DNA of 8,816 nt from Rhodospirillaceae bacterium (GCA_029881835.1 JAOULV010000043.1:1-8816), one strand, 5' to 3'. Positions 1 to 5,718 are shown, counted from the stretch's first letter. The notes: a model not told the origin generated them from the sequence alone. A program made the numbers and translations.

Positions 1-1
1 C

Positions 2-361
2 GAACAGCTTGCCCAGGCCCAAGGGGTGTTAGAACCGGGGCAATCACTTTTTATTCGCGCATCGGCCCAGTTTGAAGGCGAAACCCTGCGCCTTTCGGCC
101 CAATCGTTAAAACCGCTTGACGAGGTGGCATCGCAAACCGCGGCGGGCCTGACGGTTGCGATTGATAGCGATAAGGGGCTGGTCGGATTGAAAGAGGTGC
201 TTGATGGCTCAAGCCGGGGCCGGGGCCGGGTTAACGTAGTTGCGCGCATCGCGCCGGCTAAAGAAGTGAAAATAACCCTCAAAAACCAAATTGAGGTAAC
301 CCCCCAACTTCTTCAGGCCGTTAGGTCGCTTCCCGGAATTTCCGAAGTGCAGGAAATATAA
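2..361 (+). CDS. dnaE: DNA polymerase III alpha subunit, C-terminal fragment
   Basis: This is the 3' end of the replicative DNA polymerase III alpha chain, the catalytic subunit of the chromosomal replicase. The reading frame is open from position 2 to the TAA at 359-361, giving 119 residues; the 5' part lies outside the window. The visible part fits the C-terminal region of DnaE that follows the polymerase domain: a beta-rich stretch (FIRASAQFEGETLRLSAQ) typical of the end of the OB-fold region, then a small alpha/beta tail ending LPGISEVQEI, a close match to the ends of alphaproteobacterial DnaE proteins. In the family this region contacts the tau subunit and single-stranded DNA. Its position just upstream of rpsB agrees with the order known in alphaproteobacteria. 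There is no sign of a frameshift. No convincing intrinsic terminator follows it. Identity rests on recognition of the C-terminal sequence and on context. Confidence 0.9.
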   Translation, partial: EQLAQAQGVLEPGQSLFIRASAQFEGETLRLSAQSLKPLDEVASQTAAGLTVAIDSDKGLVGLKEVLDGSSRGRGRVNVVARIAPAKEVKITLKNQIEVTPQLLQAVRSLPGISEVQEI

Positions 362-495
362 CCACTTAATATCAGTATATCAGCCGTTTGAATACCATTA
401 TATGTATGATAGCCATCACAGACAATTTTTCATAATGGCTCTAATCTTTAACCATGACGTAGCCATCGTGGCCTAATGGATATGCGGGGTTTATT
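362..495 (+). promoter_or_regulatory. Intergenic region with three AGCCAT half-sites upstream of the pilin gene
   Basis: This 134-bp AT-rich gap separates dnaE from the pilin gene. TAGCCATC occurs at 410-417 and again at 460-467, exactly 50 bp apart, and the inverted half-site ATGGCT lies between them at 435-440. The first and the inverted copy could form a hairpin with an 18-nt loop, or all three could be protein-binding half-sites. A -10-like TATGAT is present at 405-410, but no matching -35 lies at a proper distance, so I do not call a promoter. The regulatory reading is inference. Confidence 0.25.
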
Positions 496-783
496 ATGAA
501 ACAGAAAATAGCCAGCAAAATCAATCTATTCAAAAGCGATGAAAGTGGCGTGTCGGCCATTGAGTACGCGGTCATACTTTCGCTTCTTTCGGGCGCATTG
601 CTGATAGCGTTGCCTCCTGTGGGAACCGGCCTTGCCAGCACCTTTAATGTGGTTGATGTGGCCGTTGGCGGGCAGTCGCAGGCGCAATCTTCGCCACTGT
701 CAGCAACCCCTCAGGCTTCAGGGAACTGCAAGAAATCAGGCGGCTCCAGCTCATCTGGAAGCAAATGGGGCTGGAAGCGTTAA
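496..783 (+). CDS. Flp/Fap-type (type IVb) prepilin with an extended C-terminal tail
   Basis: This small protein of 95 residues resembles the major pilin of Tad/Flp pili, thin type IVb fibres used for adhesion. A basic leader (residues 1-17, with lysines at 2, 4, 8 and 13) ends in Gly18. The mature end then reads VSAIEYAVILSLLSGALL, with Glu at +5 and Tyr at +6 after the predicted prepilin-peptidase cut, the hallmark of Flp pilins. A single hydrophobic helix (about 25-45) follows, then TGLASTFNVV, also typical. Flp pilins are usually about 50-70 residues long; here a further 40 or so residues form a Gln/Ser/Pro-rich linker, one cysteine (Cys78), a Ser/Gly run (81-89) and a basic-aromatic end (KWGWKR). 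The start is ATG at 496 with GGGG at 486-489. No tad, cpa or prepilin-peptidase gene is in the window, so it stands alone between dnaE and rpsB. It could be a pilin, a minor pilin or a TadE-like pseudopilin; assembly is not shown by the sequence. Confidence 0.82.
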   Translation: MKQKIASKINLFKSDESGVSAIEYAVILSLLSGALLIALPPVGTGLASTFNVVDVAVGGQSQAQSSPLSATPQASGNCKKSGGSSSSGSKWGWKR

Positions 784-819
784 TTTTTGCCAAATTTAGC
801 AGTTTTTAGCTGTTTTTTC

Positions 820-848
820 TTGCCACAGGCCTTTTTCCGGTCTAGATA
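820..848 (+). promoter_or_regulatory. Possible sigma70-type promoter for rpsB-tsf
   Basis: TTGCCA (820-825) differs from the -35 consensus at one base. It is followed after 17 bp by TAGATA (843-848), a poor -10; GATAAC (845-850) is an alternative with a 19-bp spacer. The bases just downstream (ACGCCCACGC) would form a GC-rich discriminator, a feature common in growth-rate-controlled promoters of translation genes. Transcription would start near 855 and leave a leader of about 145 nt. The call is weak because of the -10. It also conflicts with an RNA helix using 830-841, which would need an upstream start. Confidence 0.3.
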
Positions 849-989
849 ACGCCCACGCTTTTCAATCAGGTTTGCTTGAAGGGCGAATTCACACACGGGC
901 TTTGCGGAAGCGTGCGCAAATTCGCCGATTTCTGCTCCGGTGTTTTCGATAGAAAACAGCAGTCCGTGGACGTTTAAACCGGAAAAAGG
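830..989 (+). promoter_or_regulatory. Structured rpsB leader, candidate S2 autoregulatory RNA element
   Basis: The 217 bp between the pilin gene and rpsB contain no supported gene but many inverted repeats. Positions 830-841 are a perfect reverse complement of 978-989 (ACCGGAAAAAGG). The pairing continues to 847/972 with one C-A mismatch and two G-T wobbles. This helix would close a domain that holds a hairpin at 882-926 (GGCGAATT/AATTCGCC with an inner CACG/CGTG after a 4x4 internal loop) and another at 932-962 (CTGCT, a 5-nt bulge, GTTTTC, loop GATA, GAAAAC, AGCAG). The 3' arm covers AAGGA (986-990), the better-spaced rpsB Shine-Dalgarno. In E. coli, S2 represses rpsB-tsf through a structured leader; an equivalent role here is inference from position and structure. 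I do not recognise a named RNA family. Confidence 0.5.
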
Positions 990-1000
990 ATACCAGGAAG

Positions 1001-1801
1001 ATGGCTCTTCCCTCATTTACAATGCGCCAATTGCTTGAAGCAGGCGTTCACTTTGGTCACAGCACCCGTCGTTGGAACCCAAAAATGGCACCGTTTCTTT
1101 ACGGTGACCGTAACAAGATTCACATTATTGACCTAGGTCAGACAGTTCCCATGTTATCACGCGCCATGGAAGCGGTGCGCGACGTGGTTGCAAAGGGCGG
1201 ACGCGTGCTTTTCGTTGGCACTAAACGTCAAGCGCAGGAAAAAGTGGCCGAAGCCGCAAAATCCTGTGGTCAATACTATGTAAACCACCGTTGGCTTGGC
1301 GGCATGCTGACCAACTGGCAGACAATTTCAGGCTCCATTAAGCGCTTGCGCGAACTGGAAGCGATTTTTGAAAACCAAGAAAAAACCGCCGGTCTTACCA
1401 AAAAAGAACTTTTGCAGCTTACCCGCGAACGCACCAAGCTGGATTTGGCCTTGGGCGGCATCAAAGACATGGGTGGCTTGCCTGATATTTTGATAGTTAT
1501 TGATACCAACAAGGAAGACACCGCCGTTACCGAGGCTGTAAAGCTTGGCATTCCGGTGGTTGCGGTTCTTGATTCAAACTCCGATCCTGCGGGCGTTGAT
1601 TACCCAATTCCGGGCAATGATGATGCCATTCGCGCGATTTCCACCTATTGCGACCTGATTGCCGGTTCCGTTCTTGACGGTATCCAGTCCGAAGTCGCAA
1701 GCCGCGGTGGTGACGTTGGTGCAGCTGTAGAACCTGCTCAGGAAGTTATTCCAGAAGCGGCTCCTGAAGCTTCGCCACAAAGCGAACCAGCACAGGCTTA
1801 A
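1001..1801 (+). CDS. rpsB: 30S ribosomal protein S2
   Basis: S2 binds late to the small ribosomal subunit on the solvent side and, with S1, helps recruit mRNA. The protein has 266 residues against 241 in E. coli. The first 230 or so are a complete S2: the N-terminal MRQLLEAGVHFGH motif, RRWNPKMAPFLYG, the FVGTKRQAQ segment (71-79), the NHRWLGGMLTNW signature (95-106), and DILIVIDTNKE and GIPVVAVLDSNSDP (162-196). The extra length is a low-complexity tail (about 237-266) rich in Ala, Pro and Glu, as seen in several alphaproteobacterial S2 proteins. ATG at 1001 is chosen because MALPSFTMRQLLEAG is the expected N-terminus; AAGGA at 986-990 or AGGA at 995-998 can serve as Shine-Dalgarno. It is followed by tsf, as in most bacteria. 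The leader is strongly structured and may control translation. Confidence 0.98.
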   Translation: MALPSFTMRQLLEAGVHFGHSTRRWNPKMAPFLYGDRNKIHIIDLGQTVPMLSRAMEAVRDVVAKGGRVLFVGTKRQAQEKVAEAAKSCGQYYVNHRWLGGMLTNWQTISGSIKRLRELEAIFENQEKTAGLTKKELLQLTRERTKLDLALGGIKDMGGLPDILIVIDTNKEDTAVTEAVKLGIPVVAVLDSNSDPAGVDYPIPGNDDAIRAISTYCDLIAGSVLDGIQSEVASRGGDVGAAVEPAQEVIPEAAPEASPQSEPAQA

Positions 1802-1810
1802 TATATAAAT

Positions 1811-1831
1811 TAGCGTATTTTCAATACGTTA
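1811..1831 (+). other. Hairpin in the rpsB-tsf spacer
   Basis: TAGCGTATT (1811-1819) pairs with AATACGTTA (1823-1831) over nine positions, one of them a G-T wobble, around a TTC loop. No T run follows, so it is not a standard intrinsic terminator. Such a hairpin between rpsB and tsf could slow RNA decay or adjust the S2:EF-Ts ratio. The structure is seen in the sequence; the role is inference. Confidence 0.45.
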
Positions 1832-1863
1832 CGTTATCACCTTATTAGCGAGGTTTAAGAAAA

Positions 1864-2775
1864 ATGGCAGAAATTACTGCAGCGCTGGTTAAAGAACTGC
1901 GCGAAACATCCGGCGCCGGAATGATGGATTGCAAGAAGGCGCTTGCCGAAACTGACGGAAACATCGAAGCGGCCCAAGATTGGCTGCGGACCAAGGGTCT
2001 GGCAGCGGCTGCCAAAAAATCCGGACGCATTGCATCGGAAGGTTTGGTTGGCGTTGCAACAGACGGAAATACTGGTGCAATTGTTGAGGTTAACTCTGAA
2101 ACCGACTTCGTTTCCAGAAACGAAATATTTCAGAACTTTGTAAAAACAGTGGCCGATATTGCCCTTAAAACCGGCGGCAATATTGATGATCTCAATTCTG
2201 CCCAATATCCCGGAACCGGGCGCACCGTGGCCGAGGAAATAACCCACCTTATTTCCACCATTGGTGAAAACATGAATATTCGTCGGGTCGCGGTTCAAAC
2301 CGTTGATGGTGGCGCGATTTCCACATATGTTCACGGCGCAATTCAGCCCGGACTTGGAAAAATCGGCGTTCTTGTGGCCACAACCGGTGCCGATTTGGGT
2401 GCGGCCGATGCCATTGGCAAGCAGGTCGCAATGCACATTGCCGCCACCAACCCACAATCGCTTAGCCAAGATGACCTTGACCCGGCAATAGTCGAGCGGG
2501 AAAAGGCTGTTTTGACCGAACAAGCGCGCGAATCAGGCAAGCCCGATGACATCATTGAAAAAATGATCGAAGGGCGTATCCGCAAGTTTTACGAAGAAGT
2601 ATGCCTTTTGGACCAGACCTTCGTCATTGATGGCGAAAGCAAGGTAAAAAAGGCGGTTGAGGCCGCAGGGAAAGACCTGGCCATAAAAGCGTTTATCCGC
2701 TTCGGGCTGGGTGAGGGCATTGAGAAAAAAGAAGAAGACTTCGCCGCCGAGGTGGCGGCCGCGGTCGGGGGCTAA
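1864..2775 (+). CDS. tsf: Translation elongation factor Ts
   Basis: EF-Ts is the guanine nucleotide exchange factor that regenerates EF-Tu-GTP in the cytoplasm. The 303-residue length fits the family (283 in E. coli). The N-terminal UBA-like domain (about 1-50) contains VKELRETSGAGMMDCKKAL, the first EF-Ts signature. The core follows, with the TDFV motif at residues 80-83 inside EVNSETDFVSRN; this is the loop that displaces the magnesium ion in EF-Tu. The second core subdomain (from about 130) includes VHGAIQPGLGKIGVLV and KQVAMHIAATNP, and a coiled-coil part (about 210-260) leads to a final helix with EGIEKKEEDFAAEVA. ATG at 1864 follows GCGAGG at 1848-1853 with a normal spacer. It is probably co-transcribed with rpsB and ends in a strong intrinsic terminator just downstream. 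Nothing is broken or missing. Confidence 0.98.
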   Translation: MAEITAALVKELRETSGAGMMDCKKALAETDGNIEAAQDWLRTKGLAAAAKKSGRIASEGLVGVATDGNTGAIVEVNSETDFVSRNEIFQNFVKTVADIALKTGGNIDDLNSAQYPGTGRTVAEEITHLISTIGENMNIRRVAVQTVDGGAISTYVHGAIQPGLGKIGVLVATTGADLGAADAIGKQVAMHIAATNPQSLSQDDLDPAIVEREKAVLTEQARESGKPDDIIEKMIEGRIRKFYEEVCLLDQTFVIDGESKVKKAVEAAGKDLAIKAFIRFGLGEGIEKKEEDFAAEVAAAVGG

Positions 2776-2790
2776 AAAGTCCAAGAAAAC

Positions 2791-2827
2791 AAGGGGCAGT
2801 ACCTTTATATGGGGCTGCCCCTTTTTT
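2791..2827 (+). terminator. Intrinsic terminator after tsf
   Basis: AAGGGGCAG (2791-2799) and CTGCCCCTT (2815-2823) form a perfect 9-bp GC-rich stem around a 15-nt loop, and the stem runs straight into six T residues (2822-2827). It begins 15 bp after the tsf stop codon. This is a textbook rho-independent terminator and marks the end of the rpsB-tsf unit, so pyrH needs its own promoter or readthrough. Confidence 0.92.
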
Positions 2828-2878
2828 GTACCCATTGGTCCCGTATGGGTTAGTATCTCACTTGCGGGAATCCAAGGT

Positions 2879-2908
2879 AAAATCCATCGGGGGATTTTGG
2901 GCTATATT
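2879..2908 (+). promoter_or_regulatory. Palindrome and -10-like box ahead of pyrH
   Basis: AAAATCC (2879-2885) and GGATTTT (2892-2898) form a perfect 7-bp inverted repeat with a 6-bp centre. It ends four bases before TATATT (2903-2908), a five-of-six match to a -10 box. No good -35 lies 16-18 bp upstream, because that place is inside the palindrome. This may be the pyrH operon promoter with an operator or activator site in place of a -35, or simply a hairpin. Only the sequence pattern is certain. Confidence 0.3.
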
Positions 2909-2965
2909 AAACACTTAGAACCCAAGATTTGATGGGTGAACCGGAAATTAGGGCAGAAAAACAAA

Positions 2966-3682
2966 ATGGCAGAAAAAACAAAATTCAAACGCATTTTGCT
3001 TAAACTATCCGGCGAAGGGCTTATGGGGGACAAGGCATTTGGCCTTGATGCGCCAACGGTTGAGCGCATAGCTATGGAAATAAAATCGGTTCATGATATG
3101 GGGGTTGAGCTGGCGCTGGTAATTGGTGCCGGTAATATTTTCAGGGGCGTTTCGGCGGCGGCTGGAAACATAGAGCGCACATCTGCCGATTACATGGGCA
3201 TGCTCGCCACCGTTATGAATGCCATCGCCATGCAAAGTGCGCTTGAAGCAATTGGCGTACATACCCGGGTTCAATCAGCAATTCCAATGGACATGGTGTG
3301 TGAACAATTTATTCGCAGGCGTGCCATTAGGCACTTGGAAAAAGGGCGCGTGGTTATTTTTGCCGCTGGTACCGGAAACCCGTTTTTTACCACCGATACG
3401 GCGGCGGCATTGCGCGCAACCGAAATGGGGTGCGATGCCCTATTAAAAGGCACCCAAGTTGATGGGGTTTATTCGGCAGACCCAAAAACCAATCCAGACG
3501 CCGAACGTTATGAGAAACTAAGCTACCAAGATGTTTTGTCGCGCAATTTGCGCGTTATGGATACATCGGCAATCGCGCTTGCGCGTGATAACGATTTGCC
3601 GATTTTAGTATTTGCCCTGCACACACCAGGCGCATTTGCCGATGTTGTGCGTGGAAACGGAACATACACAATAGTTGAATAA
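2966..3682 (+). CDS. pyrH: Uridylate (UMP) kinase
   Basis: PyrH phosphorylates UMP to UDP with ATP, the entry to UTP, CTP and UDP-sugars; it is a cytoplasmic hexamer of the amino acid kinase family and differs from eukaryotic UMP/CMP kinases. From ATG 2966 the protein has 238 residues (241 in E. coli). Visible motifs are the phosphate-binding RILLKLSGE (9-17), VIGAGNIFRG (52-61), ADYMGMLATVMNA (74-86) of the UMP site, FAAGTGNPFFTTDTAAALRA (132-151) and LKGTQVDGVYSADP (160-173), which is characteristic of the bacterial enzyme. The frame is open further up to a GTG at 2936, which would add ten residues (MNRKLGQKNK), but that codon lacks a ribosome-binding site. ATG 2966 gives the usual short N-terminus and has AGGG at 2950-2953. 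It heads the second gene block, downstream of the tsf terminator. Confidence 0.97.
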   Translation: MAEKTKFKRILLKLSGEGLMGDKAFGLDAPTVERIAMEIKSVHDMGVELALVIGAGNIFRGVSAAAGNIERTSADYMGMLATVMNAIAMQSALEAIGVHTRVQSAIPMDMVCEQFIRRRAIRHLEKGRVVIFAAGTGNPFFTTDTAAALRATEMGCDALLKGTQVDGVYSADPKTNPDAERYEKLSYQDVLSRNLRVMDTSAIALARDNDLPILVFALHTPGAFADVVRGNGTYTIVE

Positions 3683-3706
3683 TTTATTTGAGAGGGAAGC
3701 GGAAAA

Positions 3707-4276
3707 GTGGCTGACGGTGATATTAAAAAATTAAAAAGCGATGTAACCAGGCGCATGGAAGGCGCGGTTGACGTTTTGCACAAGGAATTTTCCGGATTAC
3801 GCACAGGGCGGGCCTCGGTAAGCTTGCTTGACCCGGTCATGGTTAATGCTTACGGATCGGATATGCCGCTTAATCAGGTGGGAACAGTTAACGTTCCTGA
3901 ATCCAGAATGCTTTCCGTTCAGGTGTGGGATAAAGGTCTGGTTAAATCGGTTGAAAAAGCGATCATTGATTCTGGCCTTGGTTTAAACCCTGCGGTTGAT
4001 GGGCAGATGGTTCGCATTCCCATTCCACCACTAAACGAAGAACGCAGGGTCGAGTTAGGAAAAATTGCCGGAAAGTATTCAGAAGAAGCCCGCGTAGCGG
4101 TACGTAACGTGCGCCGTCACGGCATGGACGAGCTGAAAAAAATGGAAAAAGACAACCACATTTCCGAAGACGCACACCATCAGTATTCAGATGAAATTCA
4201 AAAATTGACCGATGAGTTCATAAAAAAAATTGACGATATGCTGGCACAAAAAGAAAAAGATATAATGCAGGTCTAA
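3707..4276 (+). CDS. frr: Ribosome recycling factor
   Basis: RRF acts with EF-G to split the post-termination ribosome from mRNA and tRNA. The protein has 189 residues (185 in E. coli) and covers the whole two-domain fold: a three-helix bundle formed by residues 1-30 and 105-189, with a small beta domain between (about 31-104). The motif FSGLRTGRAS (28-37) and the segment VRNVRRHGMDELKKMEK (132-148), which includes the basic residues that touch the ribosome, are conserved. Translation starts at GTG 3707, preceded by AGAGGG at 3691-3696; the next residues ADGDIKKLKSDV fit the family N-terminus, so this start is preferred. It lies 24 bp after pyrH, the usual neighbour, and is very likely in the same transcript. 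Confidence 0.97.
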   Translation: MADGDIKKLKSDVTRRMEGAVDVLHKEFSGLRTGRASVSLLDPVMVNAYGSDMPLNQVGTVNVPESRMLSVQVWDKGLVKSVEKAIIDSGLGLNPAVDGQMVRIPIPPLNEERRVELGKIAGKYSEEARVAVRNVRRHGMDELKKMEKDNHISEDAHHQYSDEIQKLTDEFIKKIDDMLAQKEKDIMQV

Positions 4277-4297
4277 AGAAAAAGGCGCCAACCCAAT

Positions 4298-5047
4298 ATG
4301 ACCGTAAAAACCAATACAATTAGTAACCTGCCAGACGGTGGCCGTAAGGCACCACCACCAGTGCACGTTGCCATAATAATGGATGGAAACGGACGCTGGG
4401 CAAAGGCCCGCGGCTTGCCGCGCAGTGCCGGGCATAAACGTGGTGCCGAGGCTGCGCGCAAGGCTGTTCGTGCGGCGGCTGAGGCTGGGGTTTCTTACAT
4501 TACGCTGTTTGGTTTTTCGTCAGAAAACTGGAACCGTCCCGATGAAGAGGTAACTGACCTAATGGGGCTTTTGCGTTTTTATTTAAACCGCGAAGTCAAA
4601 TCATTGCAAAAAGAAGGCGTAAAGCTTCGCGTCATCGGCAACCGCCAAATGTTACCTGATGATATTCAGGAACTTATCGAAAAAGCTGAAAAACAAACTG
4701 AAAACAACATGCGAATAACGCTTATCATTGCGCTTTCGTACGGCGGGCGGGCCGAAATTGTAAATGCGGCAAAAAATCTGGCGGCAAAAGCAAGCGAAGG
4801 TGGGGTAGACCCATCCGCAATAAACGAAGAAATGTTTTCAAGCAATCTGGAAACCGCAGGGATACCAGATCCGGATTTATTGATACGCACATCAGGGGAA
4901 AAGAGAATAAGCAATTTTCTTTTGTGGCAGACTGCTTATTCCGAATTTATTTTTACAGACACCCTGTGGCCGGATTTTTCGGCCGAAGATTTTAATGCAG
5001 CTATTGATGAATTTGGCGCACGTGAACGCAGGTATGGCAAAATTTAG
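4298..5047 (+). CDS. uppS: Undecaprenyl diphosphate synthase (di-trans,poly-cis)
   Basis: UppS is a cis-prenyltransferase. It adds isopentenyl diphosphate units to farnesyl diphosphate to make C55 undecaprenyl diphosphate, the precursor of the lipid carrier for peptidoglycan and surface polysaccharides. The 249 residues match the family (253 in E. coli). Conserved regions appear in order: HVAIIMDGNGRWAKARGLPR (23-42) with the catalytic Asp29, GHKRGAEA (45-52), TLFGFSSENWNRP (69-81), ALSYGGRAEI (145-154), and DPDLLIRTSGEKRISNFLLW (191-210) followed by YSEFIFTDTLWPDF (214-227). ATG 4298 is preferred, with AAAGG at 4281-4285. It sits 21 bp after frr. Its TAG stop shares a base with the GTG start of cdsA, so the two are likely translationally coupled. 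Confidence 0.97.
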   Translation: MTVKTNTISNLPDGGRKAPPPVHVAIIMDGNGRWAKARGLPRSAGHKRGAEAARKAVRAAAEAGVSYITLFGFSSENWNRPDEEVTDLMGLLRFYLNREVKSLQKEGVKLRVIGNRQMLPDDIQELIEKAEKQTENNMRITLIIALSYGGRAEIVNAAKNLAAKASEGGVDPSAINEEMFSSNLETAGIPDPDLLIRTSGEKRISNFLLWQTAYSEFIFTDTLWPDFSAEDFNAAIDEFGARERRYGKI

Positions 5048-5718
5048 TGGCTGAAAAAAACAAAAACACAATTATTCTTAGGATAATTTCCGCAATAGTT
5101 TTGGCGCCCGCTGTTTTGTGGGTAGTTTTTGTGGGCGGCGTAGCGTTTGAGCTAATGGTCGCACTTGTAGCGATGGTGCTGGTTTACGAGTGGGCAAAAA
5201 TGGTTGGACGTAATTTTTGGTGGCTGGTTCTTGGCGGGGTTTATATTTCCGCAGCAATCTTTGCAATATGGTGGCTGCGCGAAGGAAACGAAAGCGGGCT
5301 TTTTTACTTTGTCTGGCTGTTGGTTGTTGTTTGGGCGACCGATATTGGGGGCTACATATTCGGGATGACTATCGGCGGCCCTAAATTGGCGCCATCAATT
5401 AGCCCCAACAAAACATGGTCCGGGTTCATTGGTGGAATCTTATTGGCCGCAATCGGTGGATATTCGGTTGTTATGTATTTTTCTGATCAAGCGCAAATAT
5501 CAAACCTTGCACTGGTTATATCGCTGGGTGTGGGGATGTCGGTTGTTTCGCAACTGGGTGATTTGTTTGAAAGTAAGATTAAGCGTCGTTTTGGGGTGAA
5601 AGATTCCGGCAATGTTATACCCGGGCATGGCGGTTTATTTGATAGAATTGACGGCCTTATGGCAGCGTCAATAGCAATGGTATTGCTTAACGGATGGGTT
5701 GGCGGGGGCATTATTTAA
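5047..5718 (+). CDS. cdsA: Phosphatidate cytidylyltransferase (CDP-diglyceride synthase)
   Basis: CdsA makes CDP-diacylglycerol from CTP and phosphatidic acid in the inner membrane, the branch point for all phospholipids. The 223-residue protein is mostly hydrophobic, with roughly six membrane segments (about 9-29, 32-48, 57-76, 84-105, 127-144, 153-170) and another at the end (203-217). WATDIGGYIFG (96-106) and SPNKTWSGFIGG (119-130) are family motifs. The PROSITE-type CdsA signature is complete at 176-202, with Ser176, Lys179-Arg180, Lys185-Asp186, His194-Gly-Gly, Asp199-Arg200 and Asp202. It is shorter than the E. coli protein (285 residues), the N-terminal membrane part being reduced, but similar short forms exist in alphaproteobacteria. 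The start is GTG at 5047, overlapping the uppS TAG by one base; the upstream AGG (5030-5032) is weak, so coupling to uppS is likely. Confidence 0.96.
   Translation: MAEKNKNTIILRIISAIVLAPAVLWVVFVGGVAFELMVALVAMVLVYEWAKMVGRNFWWLVLGGVYISAAIFAIWWLREGNESGLFYFVWLLVVVWATDIGGYIFGMTIGGPKLAPSISPNKTWSGFIGGILLAAIGGYSVVMYFSDQAQISNLALVISLGVGMSVVSQLGDLFESKIKRRFGVKDSGNVIPGHGGLFDRIDGLMAASIAMVLLNGWVGGGII

Noticed and set aside
464..490. Resemblance of CGTGGCCTAATGGATATGC to the D-arm region of a tRNA-Arg
   Set aside because: No anticodon arm, no T-loop GTTCRA and no matching acceptor stem follow; the pilin start codon lies 6 bp after the G run. It is a chance match or an old fragment at most.
745..778. Two CTGGAAGC repeats and a TCCAG/CTGGA hairpin at the 3' end of the pilin gene
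   Set aside because: They are explained by coding for the Ser/Gly/Lys/Trp tail (SGSKWGWK), and no stable terminator follows.
798..820. AGCAG-N7-CTGTT followed by T residues after the pilin gene, as a terminator
   Set aside because: The stem is only five pairs including a wobble and is too weak for an intrinsic terminator without other support.
780..1016. Minus-strand open frame of 78 codons across the rpsB leader
   Set aside because: It would start inside rpsB on the opposite strand, resembles no known protein, and its frame is explained by low stop density. The DNA is better explained as a structured leader.
2711..2932. Plus-strand frame overlapping the end of tsf and running through the terminator
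   Set aside because: It lies out of frame over tsf and crosses a strong intrinsic terminator; its composition is that of a shadow frame.
2932..3003. 23-codon ATG frame overlapping the pyrH start
   Set aside because: It has no ribosome-binding site, no recognisable product, and it runs out of frame into the well-supported pyrH.
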